A stretch of DNA of 64,000 bases. It comes from Tanypteryx hageni (taxonomy: Eukaryota; Arthropoda; Insecta; Odonata; Petaluridae). Below are positions 55,285 through 64,000 of this stretch, piece after piece (within the stretch, counting starts at the first letter, position 1; every line of letters begins with the position of its first letter). Under the pieces are notes generated by a model. The model ran no database searches. It was not told the origin of the DNA and saw nothing but the letters and a program-made list of their open reading frames with translations. Location: positions 92,294,858 through 92,358,857 of the forward strand of contig CM054118.1 in the NCBI GenBank assembly GCA_028673005.1, read 5' to 3'. Position numbers and translations under genes: made by a program.

Positions 55285-55892
55285 CTCCCACTCTCTCCCC
55301 TCTCTCTCTCCCCCTCTCTCTCTCCCTCTCTCTCTCCCTCTCTCTCTCCCTCTCTCTCTCCCTCTCTCTCTCTCCCTCTCTCTCCCTCCCTCCCTCTCCC
55401 TCCCTCTCTCCCTCCCTCTCTCCCTCCCTCTCCCTCCCTCTCTCCCTCCCTCTCTCCCTCCCTCTCCCTCCCTCCCTCCCTCTCCCTCCCTCCCTCTCTC
55501 CCTCCCTCTCTCCCTCCCTCTCTCCCTCCCTCTCTCCCTCCCTCTCTCCCTCCCTCCCTCTCTCCCTCCCTCTCTCCCTCCCTCTCTCCCTCCCTCTCTC
55601 CCTCCCTCTCTCCCTCCCTCTCTCTCCCTCTCCTCCCCTCTCTCTCCACCTCTCTCTCTCTTTCCCTCTCTCTCTTTCCCTCTCTCTCTTTCCCTCTCTC
55701 CCTCTCTCCTCTCCTCCTCTCTCTCCCTCCTCTCTCTCTCCCTCCTCTCTCTCTCCCTCCTCTCTCTCTCCCTCCCTCCCTCCTCTCTCCCTCCCTCCTC
55801 TCTCTCCCTCCCCCTCTCTCTCCCTCCACCCTCTCTCTCTCTCCCCCTCTCTCTCTCTCTCTCTCCCCCCCTCTCTCTCTCCCCCTCTCTCT
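55285..55892. repeat. Polypyrimidine (CT/CCCT) tract, about 610 bp
   Basis: Almost pure C and T, organised as CTCTCTCC and CCTCCCTC units of 4 to 12 bases. Long frames exist on both strands in all phases (up to 285 codons) and are low-complexity Ser/Leu/Pro or Arg/Glu/Gly. None is a gene. The 5' edge follows the hAT element by about 105 bases. Confidence 0.97.
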
Positions 55893-55899
55893 GTCGGGC

Positions 55900-56645
55900 G
55901 ACATTCCCCCTTTGACTTCTCTCGACTCAGCTGCTTCTTACGCCGGCAATGCATATACAACATGGCCAGCCGACTGAGGAATTACGTCCATTATCTCGAC
56001 GTGAATTTCTCTCTTCTTGCCGTGATCGCGGAATTCCTTTTTTTATCGCTGTAACACGCACGTAGATCGAATGAATATCGAGCCGAGTTTTCACCTAGCA
56101 TCGCTTATTTATAGAAATTATCGAACTATTAAACCGTACAAGAAGTAGCGTATGTAAAACTTTCCGTATTCCGCTTTCATGTGGTGAAAACCGTACTCTT
56201 ATAGCTTTATTCATTTTCTCATTAAAAACCTTTGAAATGTGTCCACTCTTTCTCGGATACCCTGTGTAACATTTCAAGGAATGCATACATTTAAATGAAT
56301 TTTCGTAACGAAAGTTTGAAAGTTTAAGGGAAATGATGGTGTATTGCGTGTGTACCAAGATAATAGAAAACCGCCTCATTTTAGAATTCGGTATACGTTT
56401 TGCGATGAAATTTAGACAGAAGGAAACATAACCCGGAAATTTGGAGATGATTGTGAAAAAATCCATGGAGTCCGAGATTCGCCAAGCGATCGAATTTTAC
56501 GTAGTTAGTCACTCGTTCCATCAGATCATCAATGCAGCCAATGGAGGTTGCGGAACTTAAGACGGTGGAAAGATCTTAGTAAAATAAGAAACACAAAGGG
56601 AGACAAATAGGGTTTACCGCAATTCACGCTGAAAGAGTTTTTTCG
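55900..56645. other. No supported gene
   Basis: A 123-codon minus-strand frame (56095-56466) begins with ATG but is AT-rich and shows no domain. It includes the dispersed-type motif CACAGGGTATCC (minus), seen at ends of some DNA transposons. I do not call it. Confidence 0.4.
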
Positions 56646-56649
56646 AAGA

Positions 56650-57065
56650 TCCAAGTCACCATAGCTACTTCCGGCTCTTTTGTTGGATTGCGCGCAATGC
56701 ATTTGGGGCGTCGTGGCGCTCGCGAAATCGCTCCTCACGCGGCGTTTTAATGAAACGTCGAGCCCCGAGTCTCGCAGCGGAACGATCCCTTGTGCTCGCT
56801 GAGGAGTTCATTTCCTCGTTTTACATCTGAAATTTCACGCTCGCTGGTTTCCATTATCGCTCAACGGTCGCCTCGCGTCTGCTTTCAACTGTCAGCGAGG
56901 GTCTTGCGCGGTGTCCGGTCGACTTCCGGTTCATCCGGCATATCTCGGTCACGGTTAGAAAGGCTTCTATCGCTGTCTCTGCCCACAGCTATCTGCGGTA
57001 TCAATTTCTCGTGTCAGTTGTTATCTTTTGGCGCGGGAAGGCCAATGTCCCGCGCCCTTTGAAGG
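56650..57065 (+). promoter_or_regulatory. CpG-rich block with E2F-type palindrome
   Basis: A 400-base GC/CpG-rich block. At 57026-57039 lies TTTTGGCGCGGGAA, the full E2F consensus. The half GGCGCGGGA (57030-57038) is repeated in inverse as TCCCGCGCC (57048-57056), with a CCAAT core (57042-57046, GCCAATG) between them. E2F plus CCAAT (NF-Y) pairs are known from cell-cycle promoters. A gene regulated from here is not visible in the window. Confidence 0.4.
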
Positions 57066-57069
57066 CGAA

Positions 57070-57825
57070 TGTTGCATTTCGGGTGATTTGAATGGCGTGA
57101 TTCACGTTACGAGTTTTCGGTGCGTGCATACTGCAAGCGCTTAAAAAATCATACGCCAAGATCTAAACTCGTAAATAAACCAACGCGACAGCATTTTAAC
57201 TACACAGAGCCCATTTAAATATGAGAATAGTTTTCATTTTCCACGAAATTAAGGCATCTATCCGGAATTTCTTAATTCTCGAGCAATCGGCTTGCGTACA
57301 AGTTTTCGAATTTTCGGTTTCATGGCTTAGGTCGCCGTTTCAGCAATAACTATAATCATCATTAAGACAATAGCCTATATGTTACACTAAAATTTATGTA
57401 AAAAATTAGGATATTTTGTGTGTTCGGATTATGGTGTCATCATCCGTGCCTTTTAGTACGTATCCGGAAAAATAATTTAAAATTATCACGTCATCATATG
57501 TATACGTCGTTGGCTGACATCAAATGGATTATAATGCAGTCTATGCATTAAATCATTGCTCTTGAAGTATGGAAAATCAATACCCAATGAAAGGCATTGG
57601 AGTCGTTGCAATGGTAGTTAATATTTTTCATTGTTGAAAACCGAAAACCTTTTCATAATTTTATGATTAACATCGAATTTTTATACAAATTCAGCACGGA
57701 TTTGAATTTTGTCTTCAAGAAAAATAAACTTCAATCGTTCATCCACAGTATAGTGCGTGTCTCGACTTTGTATCTTAATTGTATCTAACTAATTTAAACA
57801 AGTAGGGATGTACACGGGTGGTGCA
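57070..57825. other. No gene seen
   Basis: AT-rich; no family match. Confidence 0.5.
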
Positions 57826-58095
57826 GATGTGCTTTTCGTCAAATTAGTATTTGCTTTGAAATCGGAAAGTTATTTTTCCTTATATGGTGTTAGCCTTGCT
57901 TTTTAATCCGTTCTAAACATATTCATTTCGTTTTTTCATTCTGTACTTGCCATACAAACGAAATTTTAAAAAAATCAGTTCAGCCAATACCTTCCAAATT
58001 CATAGTTACATAAAAATTCTAACCTTGATATTGTGGTAGCCCTGTTTAGTCGACCCGGTTGAAATATGAAATTTTGTATTTTTATTTAGATGAAG

Positions 58096-58097
<2 letters not shown>

Positions 58098-58174
<77 letters not shown>
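58098..58174. repeat. (TA)n microsatellite
   Basis: About 38 TA units inside repeat H copy 3; copy 1 has no array at this place. Confidence 0.95.
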
Positions 58175-58177
<3 letters not shown>

Positions 58178-59869
58178 ATTATATACTATATTTGGTTAAA
58201 ATCCATGAGGTCAGCTTTCTAGAAATACGTCTAAAAGACATATTATTTTAATAGTTATTGTGGTCGCCCTGGTCTTTAGCTCCGCTTTTATCATCTTGAT
58301 TTCATTATGGTATGTTGTAAAAATCTTATATACAAAGTTGAATTGAAATCCGTTCAGCCAATTCGTTCCAAATACTTAATTACTGAAAGTTTAATTTGTA
58401 ATTGTGGCACCCCTGTTTGACTGATTTTGTCTAAATATGATAATATGGCTTGGTGTTTATGCCTACATTATAAATATTAAATTTGGTTAAAATTGTTGCG
58501 GACAGTTCAACACAAATACGTGTACAAAGATATTTTAATAACTTTTGTATTAACACACACACACACATATACTAGTGGCTTGTTGCAGCTGATGTTGCAA
58601 GAAACTGAGGGTAACAGATTAATAAATTATAATATTTTAAATAATCATAATTTCATTTATAAATGTTATATAATTATATTAATTACACAATACATACATA
58701 ATACAATAAAAAATAAAACACTAAGATAAAGAAAAGATATAATAGAAAAAAGAATAAATAAATAAATAACAACTTAATTCGATGTTTTAACACATTATAA
58801 TTGGTTACTATCAATTATTTAATTCTTCCTCTTCAATTTCTTTTTCTTTTGTTTCTTCACTCCAAATAATTTTCCCAGATTCACACAGCTGTAAGCTTTC
58901 GAATGAACCCTTGTACGCGTCTCTAAGTGCTACCGTTCTCTCACAATTCCAGTTACGTCTTATATTTTGGGTAACTTTCCGATATTTAGATGAAAATTCT
59001 GTCTAAATTTTAGCACTAATATCAACTTATTAGTTTATCAATATTGTTTTCTTCTCGTTCATACAAAACTTTATACCTTAGCAGAAAATGCTCTTTAAGA
59101 CGTACGGCAATTTAAATCACAAAATTTGAATTATAAACACTCAACACAGTATCAATCACTAATGACGTATTTATTTAAGTTACCGCCGTATTGTTTATCG
59201 TTACCAAGACATTGATTAAAATTCGAATTTTTGCGTTAAAAACTAAAATAGGCATCGATTAAAAGCATATACGAAAATCTACGACGGGAAAATGAATTTT
59301 CATTCTTTTATGCGGCTTTTGGTTCAACTCCCAAATTCGTACGATGATCAAAAGTAATTTTAAAATGCTAAAGAGTAAAGACTTGCATAACAAGAAAATC
59401 GATATTTACGCGTTATCTTATGGGAAACTTACCGATATTTAGATGAAACCTCAGTCTAAATTTTAACACGGCTTAGGATCACTCCCTCCCTCTATCTCCT
59501 CTCTCACTCCCTCTCTCACCCCCTGTCTCTCTCCTTCTTTCTTCCTATCTCTTCTCTCTCACGTATCAAAACATTCAAAGCACGCTTTCCTTACGCATAT
59601 AGTATAAGTGTTGAGACGACAATACAATCTCGAGGTTTAACAATGACACGGTCGGCAAGGCAACATATTGTTAAAAAGCTTAAATTTTCCCAATAAATAT
59701 GATTTGAACGTATAACTTGAACGATTTAGAATCGTAAGTAAAATGTGACGATAAGAATATGAAACGTTACATATATTTCTTTAAAACGGTACAGGTCCGA
59801 AGATCGTAGGTTTTCTAATTTTAATTTGCAAAAGAGTAGAAGTCTGAAAGCCGAAAAAATCGACTTTTG

Positions 59870-60010
59870 CGTATTATCTTATGGGAAGTTGAACTCACCC
59901 TCTGGAGTCGAACCCGGGACCTTTTCATTTAGGTTTCTTTACTCGCAATAATTTTCCCCGCCTCACACAGCTGTAAGCTTTCGAATGAGCCCTTGTACGC
60001 GTTCTATCAC
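59870..60010 (-). mobile_element. SINE-like fragment
   Basis: The minus strand reads AGGCGGGGAAAATTATTGCG, then GTCCCGGGTTCGACTCCAGA with a perfect B box (59904-59914), parallel to 21256-21310 in repeat F-like DNA. No complete tRNA fold. Confidence 0.55.
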
Positions 60011-60057
60011 AACTTCAATTACAAAAATACGGCTTACAGAATTATGTATGCATTAAG

Positions 60058-60150
60058 ATGCTAGCTGGAGTTACCCGGCTTCGCTCGAGAAAGTGTTTTC
60101 TTTTGAGTAGCAAATGATTTTTATTTCTTGGGGCCCCGTGCTGACGGTGC
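60058..60150 (+). repeat. Repeat E, copy 2
   Basis: GTTACCCGGCTTCGCTCGAG, then GTTTTCTTTTGAGTAGCAAA and GGGGCCCCGTGCTGAC, parallel to the reverse complement of 9430-9640. Confidence 0.65.
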
Positions 60151-60745
60151 CCCTTAAATTTCTCAAATGTGTTATTCGGAGAAGAGGTTCACAGGGATTT
60201 TAAGTACCGCCTAAAGAAACCATTGAAATATTTTAGTCAGGCTTGTGCTCGTGGGGGTATCTCAATGGCGAATCCATCATATAGTCAAGGCAGACTGCTT
60301 TTCCAAGAACATTTGGCGTAGTCGAGCAGTTAGGTTAAGTTAGGTGACTATAATGTGAAATATTCAACAGTTTCTTCATTAATGAAGACTTAAATGACTT
60401 AAAAGTTTTATTTGTTTTCTTTTATTCCTTCAGTTGTGGCATCGCTACTTTCTGTATCTGAACTAAGCATCTTGATTTTGATTTTTATGTTGTCTACTTC
60501 ACACAGAATTTCGTCTAAATCGGTTCAGCCAATTCCTTCAAAATTCATAATTATCAAAAAGTTTAACTTTACAATTATGGCAACCCTGCTGCGTCGATCC
60601 GGTCCAAATATGTCATATTGGTCATCAATTTATATAAATATTCTATGTATCTAATTTGGTTGAAATCGGTAAAGCCAAATATGCGTACGGACGGACTTCA
60701 CGAAGATAGTGCTTTTCAGCAATAACGAAAAGCACCAAAATGCAG

Positions 60746-60746
<1 letters not shown>

Positions 60747-60801
<55 letters not shown>
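60747..60801. repeat. (TA)n microsatellite
   Basis: About 27 TA units starting 12 bases after the outer end of repeat H copy 3. Confidence 0.95.
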
Positions 60802-60807
<6 letters not shown>

Positions 60808-60809
60808 CC

Positions 60810-62480
60810 CTGCACCGTTTTCAGTTATTTTCTTATGGGTTTTTTAAATTGGGGTCAAAAATATCGCTTAAATATCACGTTTTCTGGAATTTCGGATTTT
60901 TCCCCGATTAGGTTGTACCTGTCGTCATGCCATATTTCAGCTCTGTAGCACTTCTAAAGGTACCTTAGGTTTATATCCTATATCATATTTATGTAGGAAG
61001 CAGTTATTTATAATGATGTGCGCCATCAAACGCAAATTACTTTGCAAATTTGTACATTTAGAGCCAAGGGCGACATGGAACTGCGCTTAACCAATGAAAA
61101 GAACGCATTCCTTTTAACCTAGCAGTATTTTTAGCGTGTTTTATTTCATAAAGGGGCTCATGTTTTCGCTCTGCTTTTCTATCCTATTTGTCTGTGCAAT
61201 CAATAAAAGTAAAATAGCTATTTAATTTTTCTTTAGATTTGAGTTTTGAAAAAATGTGCAGGGTCGGAAAGGTGCTTATTAATTATTTTTGACATCCACG
61301 AAGATGGAAAACTGAAATTTTGAGCGTACATTTTTGTAATGTTGCCACTTACTATAACCGAGTATGTGGCGGTGTAAACACAAAAATAATGTAAGCTAAA
61401 TGTACGCATGCAATAAGCGATGTAATTCAAAATTAATATAATAGAATTTAATAATAGAAGAAAAAACGCGCTAATTTTATTCGGGTTAATGTATGACATT
61501 CTACTCGTTTATTTTAAGCGCACTTTATCATTTTGAACCGATGCCGACTTGTATAAACCAAAAAATAATCGTTTTTAAAAAAAATTTAAATATTGCATTA
61601 AGAAATCCGATCGGAAACTCTCGGAGGAAGGCTTAAAAAATGGTTTGGCGATCTGTCGTTTACGATACTTTTTTAAACATCGCGCTTTATCCTTCAATAA
61701 TTCCGCGTCTTGGACGATGATTGATAGACATACTTGAAATATATTAAAGCTGTTTATGTTTTTCGAAGTGGTTTTATCTGGCGTAGATTGTGCTGAAAGG
61801 CGAAAGGTTATTTCAATACGCTGACACATTCCTATTTTCTCTGCGGTTGTTAGTCATTGGAGCAGATCCGGGTGTATTTATTTTTAACTTAAAAGATCCT
61901 ATTATTTCATATTGCGTAGTCTGGTCTCAAGGGATTCGCTTGTAGATGCTGAAATCATCTTTAATAGGTAATGTTACACGAGAGGCACTTAAGCTTTCTT
62001 CTAATGTAAAATAACGTTATTATTTCGGATTAGGAATAATCTTCCCAATCGTTTTGAAAAAATCAATCTCTGCTAATTGTATAATTTCTTGTCCTTTTTT
62101 GTGTCCTTCAAAAAGGCCATTTGCATCGGAATTATTGATTAACTTGCTATTCTCGGGCAGTGCTTTGCAATGCATTCGTTATAGTCACTCAGAGTCGGTA
62201 TTAATTTGTTCAGTTATCACCAGGAAATAATTTTCCCATGAACGATGTACCGACAAATTAGTTACCCAGTTGTTGTTTAGAGGTCGTTCCCGTCACGTGT
62301 GTGTCCGCCGTGCGGAATTCTATCGTGGGAATTATTCATGCGTGCGTTTTAGTCGATTATATCGGTGCAGTTTTGACACCGCTTTTGCACCTTCTCTTGT
62401 TTCTTCCTAATGTGGGTATATGTAACGCCGAATCCGTGAGATTGGCAGCTTTTTCCCTAATTTGTGTAATGGGCAACGAC
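60810..62480. other. No gene seen
   Basis: AT-rich sequence without family match or protein-like frame. Confidence 0.5.
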
Positions 62481-62486
62481 TTTATC

Positions 62487-62575
62487 CATTTCGTGAAATA
62501 GGCAAATTTAGTGGCTAGTTCGTTCGTGAATAGGGCAAAGGTAATTCTGCCTATTTCATGAATTGGGCAAACACT
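62487..62575. repeat. Short tandem repeat, about 32-bp unit, three copies
   Basis: TTTCGTGAAATAGGCAAA (62489), GTTCGTGAATAGGGCAAAG (62522) and TTTCATGAATTGGGCAAAC (62554) mark three degenerate units. The core is partly palindromic. Confidence 0.65.
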
Positions 62576-62579
62576 TGAA

Positions 62580-63815
62580 ATGCTGAATAAAATAAAACAA
62601 GTTATTATTGTCGTTCTCCTTCCGTCCGTCTCTCCGCCGTGACTCACGCTCTGTATCTCGGAAACTAAGAAAGATAAAAGAAACATTTAAATGCGAAAGT
62701 TGTTTGTCATAACGAGGAGATTACAGGAAAACAATTTATATTGTTCTCCGCCGTCTGTCTGTCTGCCGATCGATCTTACCTCTCGGGAAAACCCGCCCAT
62801 TCCACGGATTCGGCGTAACATATATGCGCCAGTAAGTTCCATTTCTCGTTCGAGGGAGAGTGGCGCGATGCATTACGCAGATGGGCGTGCGGAGAAAAGG
62901 GCACGACGATGTTATTATATTATATTTATCTCCAAAGTAGGCCGCGTTTCGTCATGAGAGGGTTCGCAGAAACGGCGAGACCTCGGATACAGCTCCAACT
63001 CTGAAAACTCGACCTTATATTCGCGACGTCCATTATTGTTGTTCCTCCTACCAAAATAATCTTCCTCGCTAAAGCCTCCGACCGATGTGTGAGTTAGCGT
63101 TTTGTTTTTCTTTTGCGCCGATTTCGCTCTCTGCCTTCCATTAACCGCTCCCCATAGCGACGATAACGATTAAGAGGCCAATTGTGAAATCGCACGCTCG
63201 CAATTATTTTTATTCGGATATATGACTTGCGAATCGAATACTTTGTGTCGTCAATGTGGGTTGATAGCAACTTCACAGCGGTTCCTGCTCCTTCATATTT
63301 TGATACTGTTGTTAATTTCCATTGATTACTCATTGAAATAAGAAAACTCGAAAAAATGTGACAATATTCTTCTATGTTTATCATTGTTACTTTTTTCGAA
63401 AAAATTGAGAGATTTCCTGTTGCCAGTTTCCCAAGATTAAATTTTTCTGTTATGTTTTGCGGTATAAAGTTGATATCAACTTTTTTATTTTAGATTTAAT
63501 GAATGTTGAGAATTTTTTCCATTCCTGCTTAAACAAGTTCTCTTGTTATGGTATTCGATCATGTGAAATATTTCAGGATTTTATATTTTGGTAAATATTG
63601 AAGCCCTACCATCTAACATTGCTATAAAATGTTATTTACGACTCGAGTTTAAAAGTAGAATTTAGCAGTTCAGTATTTTCTTTTGAAAGGGGTTTTACTT
63701 GGTGCTGTTTTTATGTTCATTGTGTTTTATTTCTCTCTTCAGCTGAAAATCTTTTACTGATTTTTTTCGGTGCGTAAACTGTATTCTTTTGTTATTATTA
63801 TTATATATATATTAT
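62580..63815. other. No supported gene
   Basis: GTCCGTCTCTCCGCCGTGAC at 62627 and GTCTGTCTGTCTGCCGATCG near 62752 are GTC-rich words like those in repeats F and G. 62820-63180 is moderately GC-rich. No coding-like frame. Confidence 0.45.
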
Positions 63816-63823
63816 AATAAAAT

Positions 63824-63875
63824 ACAAGCAGTACTTTTCCGCAATATATGTATATTGTGGAAAAGTACTACTTGT
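63824..63875. repeat. Near-perfect 25-bp hairpin
   Basis: Arms 63824-63848 and 63851-63875 pair at 23 of 25 positions (left arm ACAAGCAGTACTTTTCCGCA then ATATA), separated by two bases. The stem is flanked by an A/T-rich palindromic patch on the left (63795-63820). Confidence 0.88.
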
Positions 63876-64000
63876 TTCATTATGAATATTATTGAACACT
63901 TTCACGAAATCACACCTGATAAAGTATATTGTATTCTTTTGATTCGTTTGGTCAGTGCACAGGCGACGAATATTTTATAATTTAAACTTCTGATTTAATA

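Larger units (their letters stand above)
58565..60405. mobile_element. Insert in repeat H, with duplicated segments
   Basis: DNA absent from repeat H copy 1. CACACAGCTGTAAGCTTTCG with flanks occurs twice in direct orientation (58883 and 59962), as does GATATTTAGATGAA with CTAAATTTTA downstream (58981 and 59432) and TTATCTTATGGGAA (59414 and 59873). So the insert contains diverged tandem segments roughly 450 and 1,080 bases apart. A B box GGTTCGACTCC (minus) is at 59904-59914. A repeat E relative lies at 60058-60150. No coding frame. Confidence 0.6.
57829..60735 (-). mobile_element. Repeat H, copy 3, split by a 1.85-kb insert
   Basis: Read on the minus strand from 60735: GTGCTTTTCGTTATTGCTGA, CTTCGTGAAGTCCGTCCGTA, GATTTCAACCAAATTAGATA, GCAGGGTTGCCATAATTG and so on to 60410. 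The same order resumes at about 58560 (TACACGTATTTGTGTTGAAC) and runs to 57829, where the end is ACGAAAAGCAC. The outer ends form an 11-bp inverted repeat GTGCTTTTCGT. The join in copy 1 at 26420-26460 is continuous, so 58565-60405 is inserted DNA. A TA array (58098-58174) interrupts one module. Confidence 0.72.

Noticed and set aside
55058..55977. Very long open frames (up to 285 codons) on both strands
   Set aside because: They are translations of a polypyrimidine tract with Ser/Leu/Pro or Arg/Glu/Gly periodicity and no sequence complexity; the flanking parts have no protein features.
56095..56466. 123-codon minus-strand frame starting with ATG
   Set aside because: AT-driven composition and no family resemblance; only a possible transposon-end motif overlaps it.
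60328..60346. Interstitial telomere-like TTAGG motifs (GCAGTTAGGTTAAGTTAGG)
   Set aside because: Only two TTAGG words in a degenerate context; such words are common by chance and in dispersed repeats.
1..64000. rRNA, snRNA or intact protein-coding genes, viral integrations, LTR retrotransposons
   Set aside because: I found no rRNA or snRNA signature, no LTR pair, no gag-protease-integrase order and no complete multi-exon gene.

Overview
The window looks like nuclear DNA of an invertebrate animal, most likely an arthropod. There are no operons or long open genes. Most of it is AT-rich, CpG is not visibly depleted, and GC-rich promoter-like islands stand apart from each other. The transposable elements are of animal type: pogo/Tigger, PIF/Harbinger, hAT-type MITEs, Jockey/CR1-like LINEs and tRNA-derived SINEs. 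No multi-exon gene can be traced. The sequence is best read as intergenic or intronic DNA around a few possible 5' ends.

Layout. 1-6 kb: SINE-interrupted repeat A, an inverted pair of repeat B, an unexplained coding-like ORF on the minus strand (3462-3791) and a 14-bp G-rich minisatellite. 6-16 kb: a direct repeat pair (C), a small GC island (7.74-8.11 kb), inverted copies of repeats D and F (the right-hand D copy is split by a hAT MITE), a 210-220 bp tandem block and a SINE. 16.1-18 kb: a 1.9-kb GC-rich, promoter-like block ending in a possible first coding exon with a CAG/GTAAGG donor (17824-17948). 18-26 kb: repeats F, G and A, a TA array and a hAT MITE with a perfect 8-bp target duplication. 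26.2-29.4 kb: the repeat H complex, into which a 1,312-bp internally deleted pogo/Tigger element has inserted. 30.8-35 kb: a hAT MITE and a 2.9-kb Jockey/CR1-like LINE with ORF1, endonuclease and a truncated reverse transcriptase. 36.5-37 kb: a 0.5-kb polypyrimidine tract. 37.8 kb: a tRNA-derived foldback. 39.3-40 kb: a PIF/Harbinger element. 41.3-46.1 kb: a roughly 112-bp tandem array, a hAT MITE, a tRNA-Gly-like SINE and a LINE 3' fragment. 46.4-47.3 kb: a second GC-rich block with a possible first coding exon (46967-47214). 49 kb: an 87-bp-arm foldback. 54.6-55.9 kb: a hAT element and a 0.6-kb CT tract. 56.7-57.1 kb: a CpG-rich block with a palindromic E2F-type motif. 57.8-60.7 kb: a second repeat H element split by 1.85 kb of other DNA. 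63.8 kb: a short near-perfect hairpin.

How the parts relate. Several insertions can be dated relative to their hosts, because an uninterrupted copy of the host repeat lies elsewhere in the same window. Examples are the SINE in A, the hAT MITE in D, and the pogo element and a 1.85-kb insert in H. The coding remains are all from transposons except three weak host candidates (3462-3791 minus, 17824-17948 plus, 46967-47214 plus), none of which I can name. All calls come from reading the sequence. Repeat families are labelled A to H for this window only.
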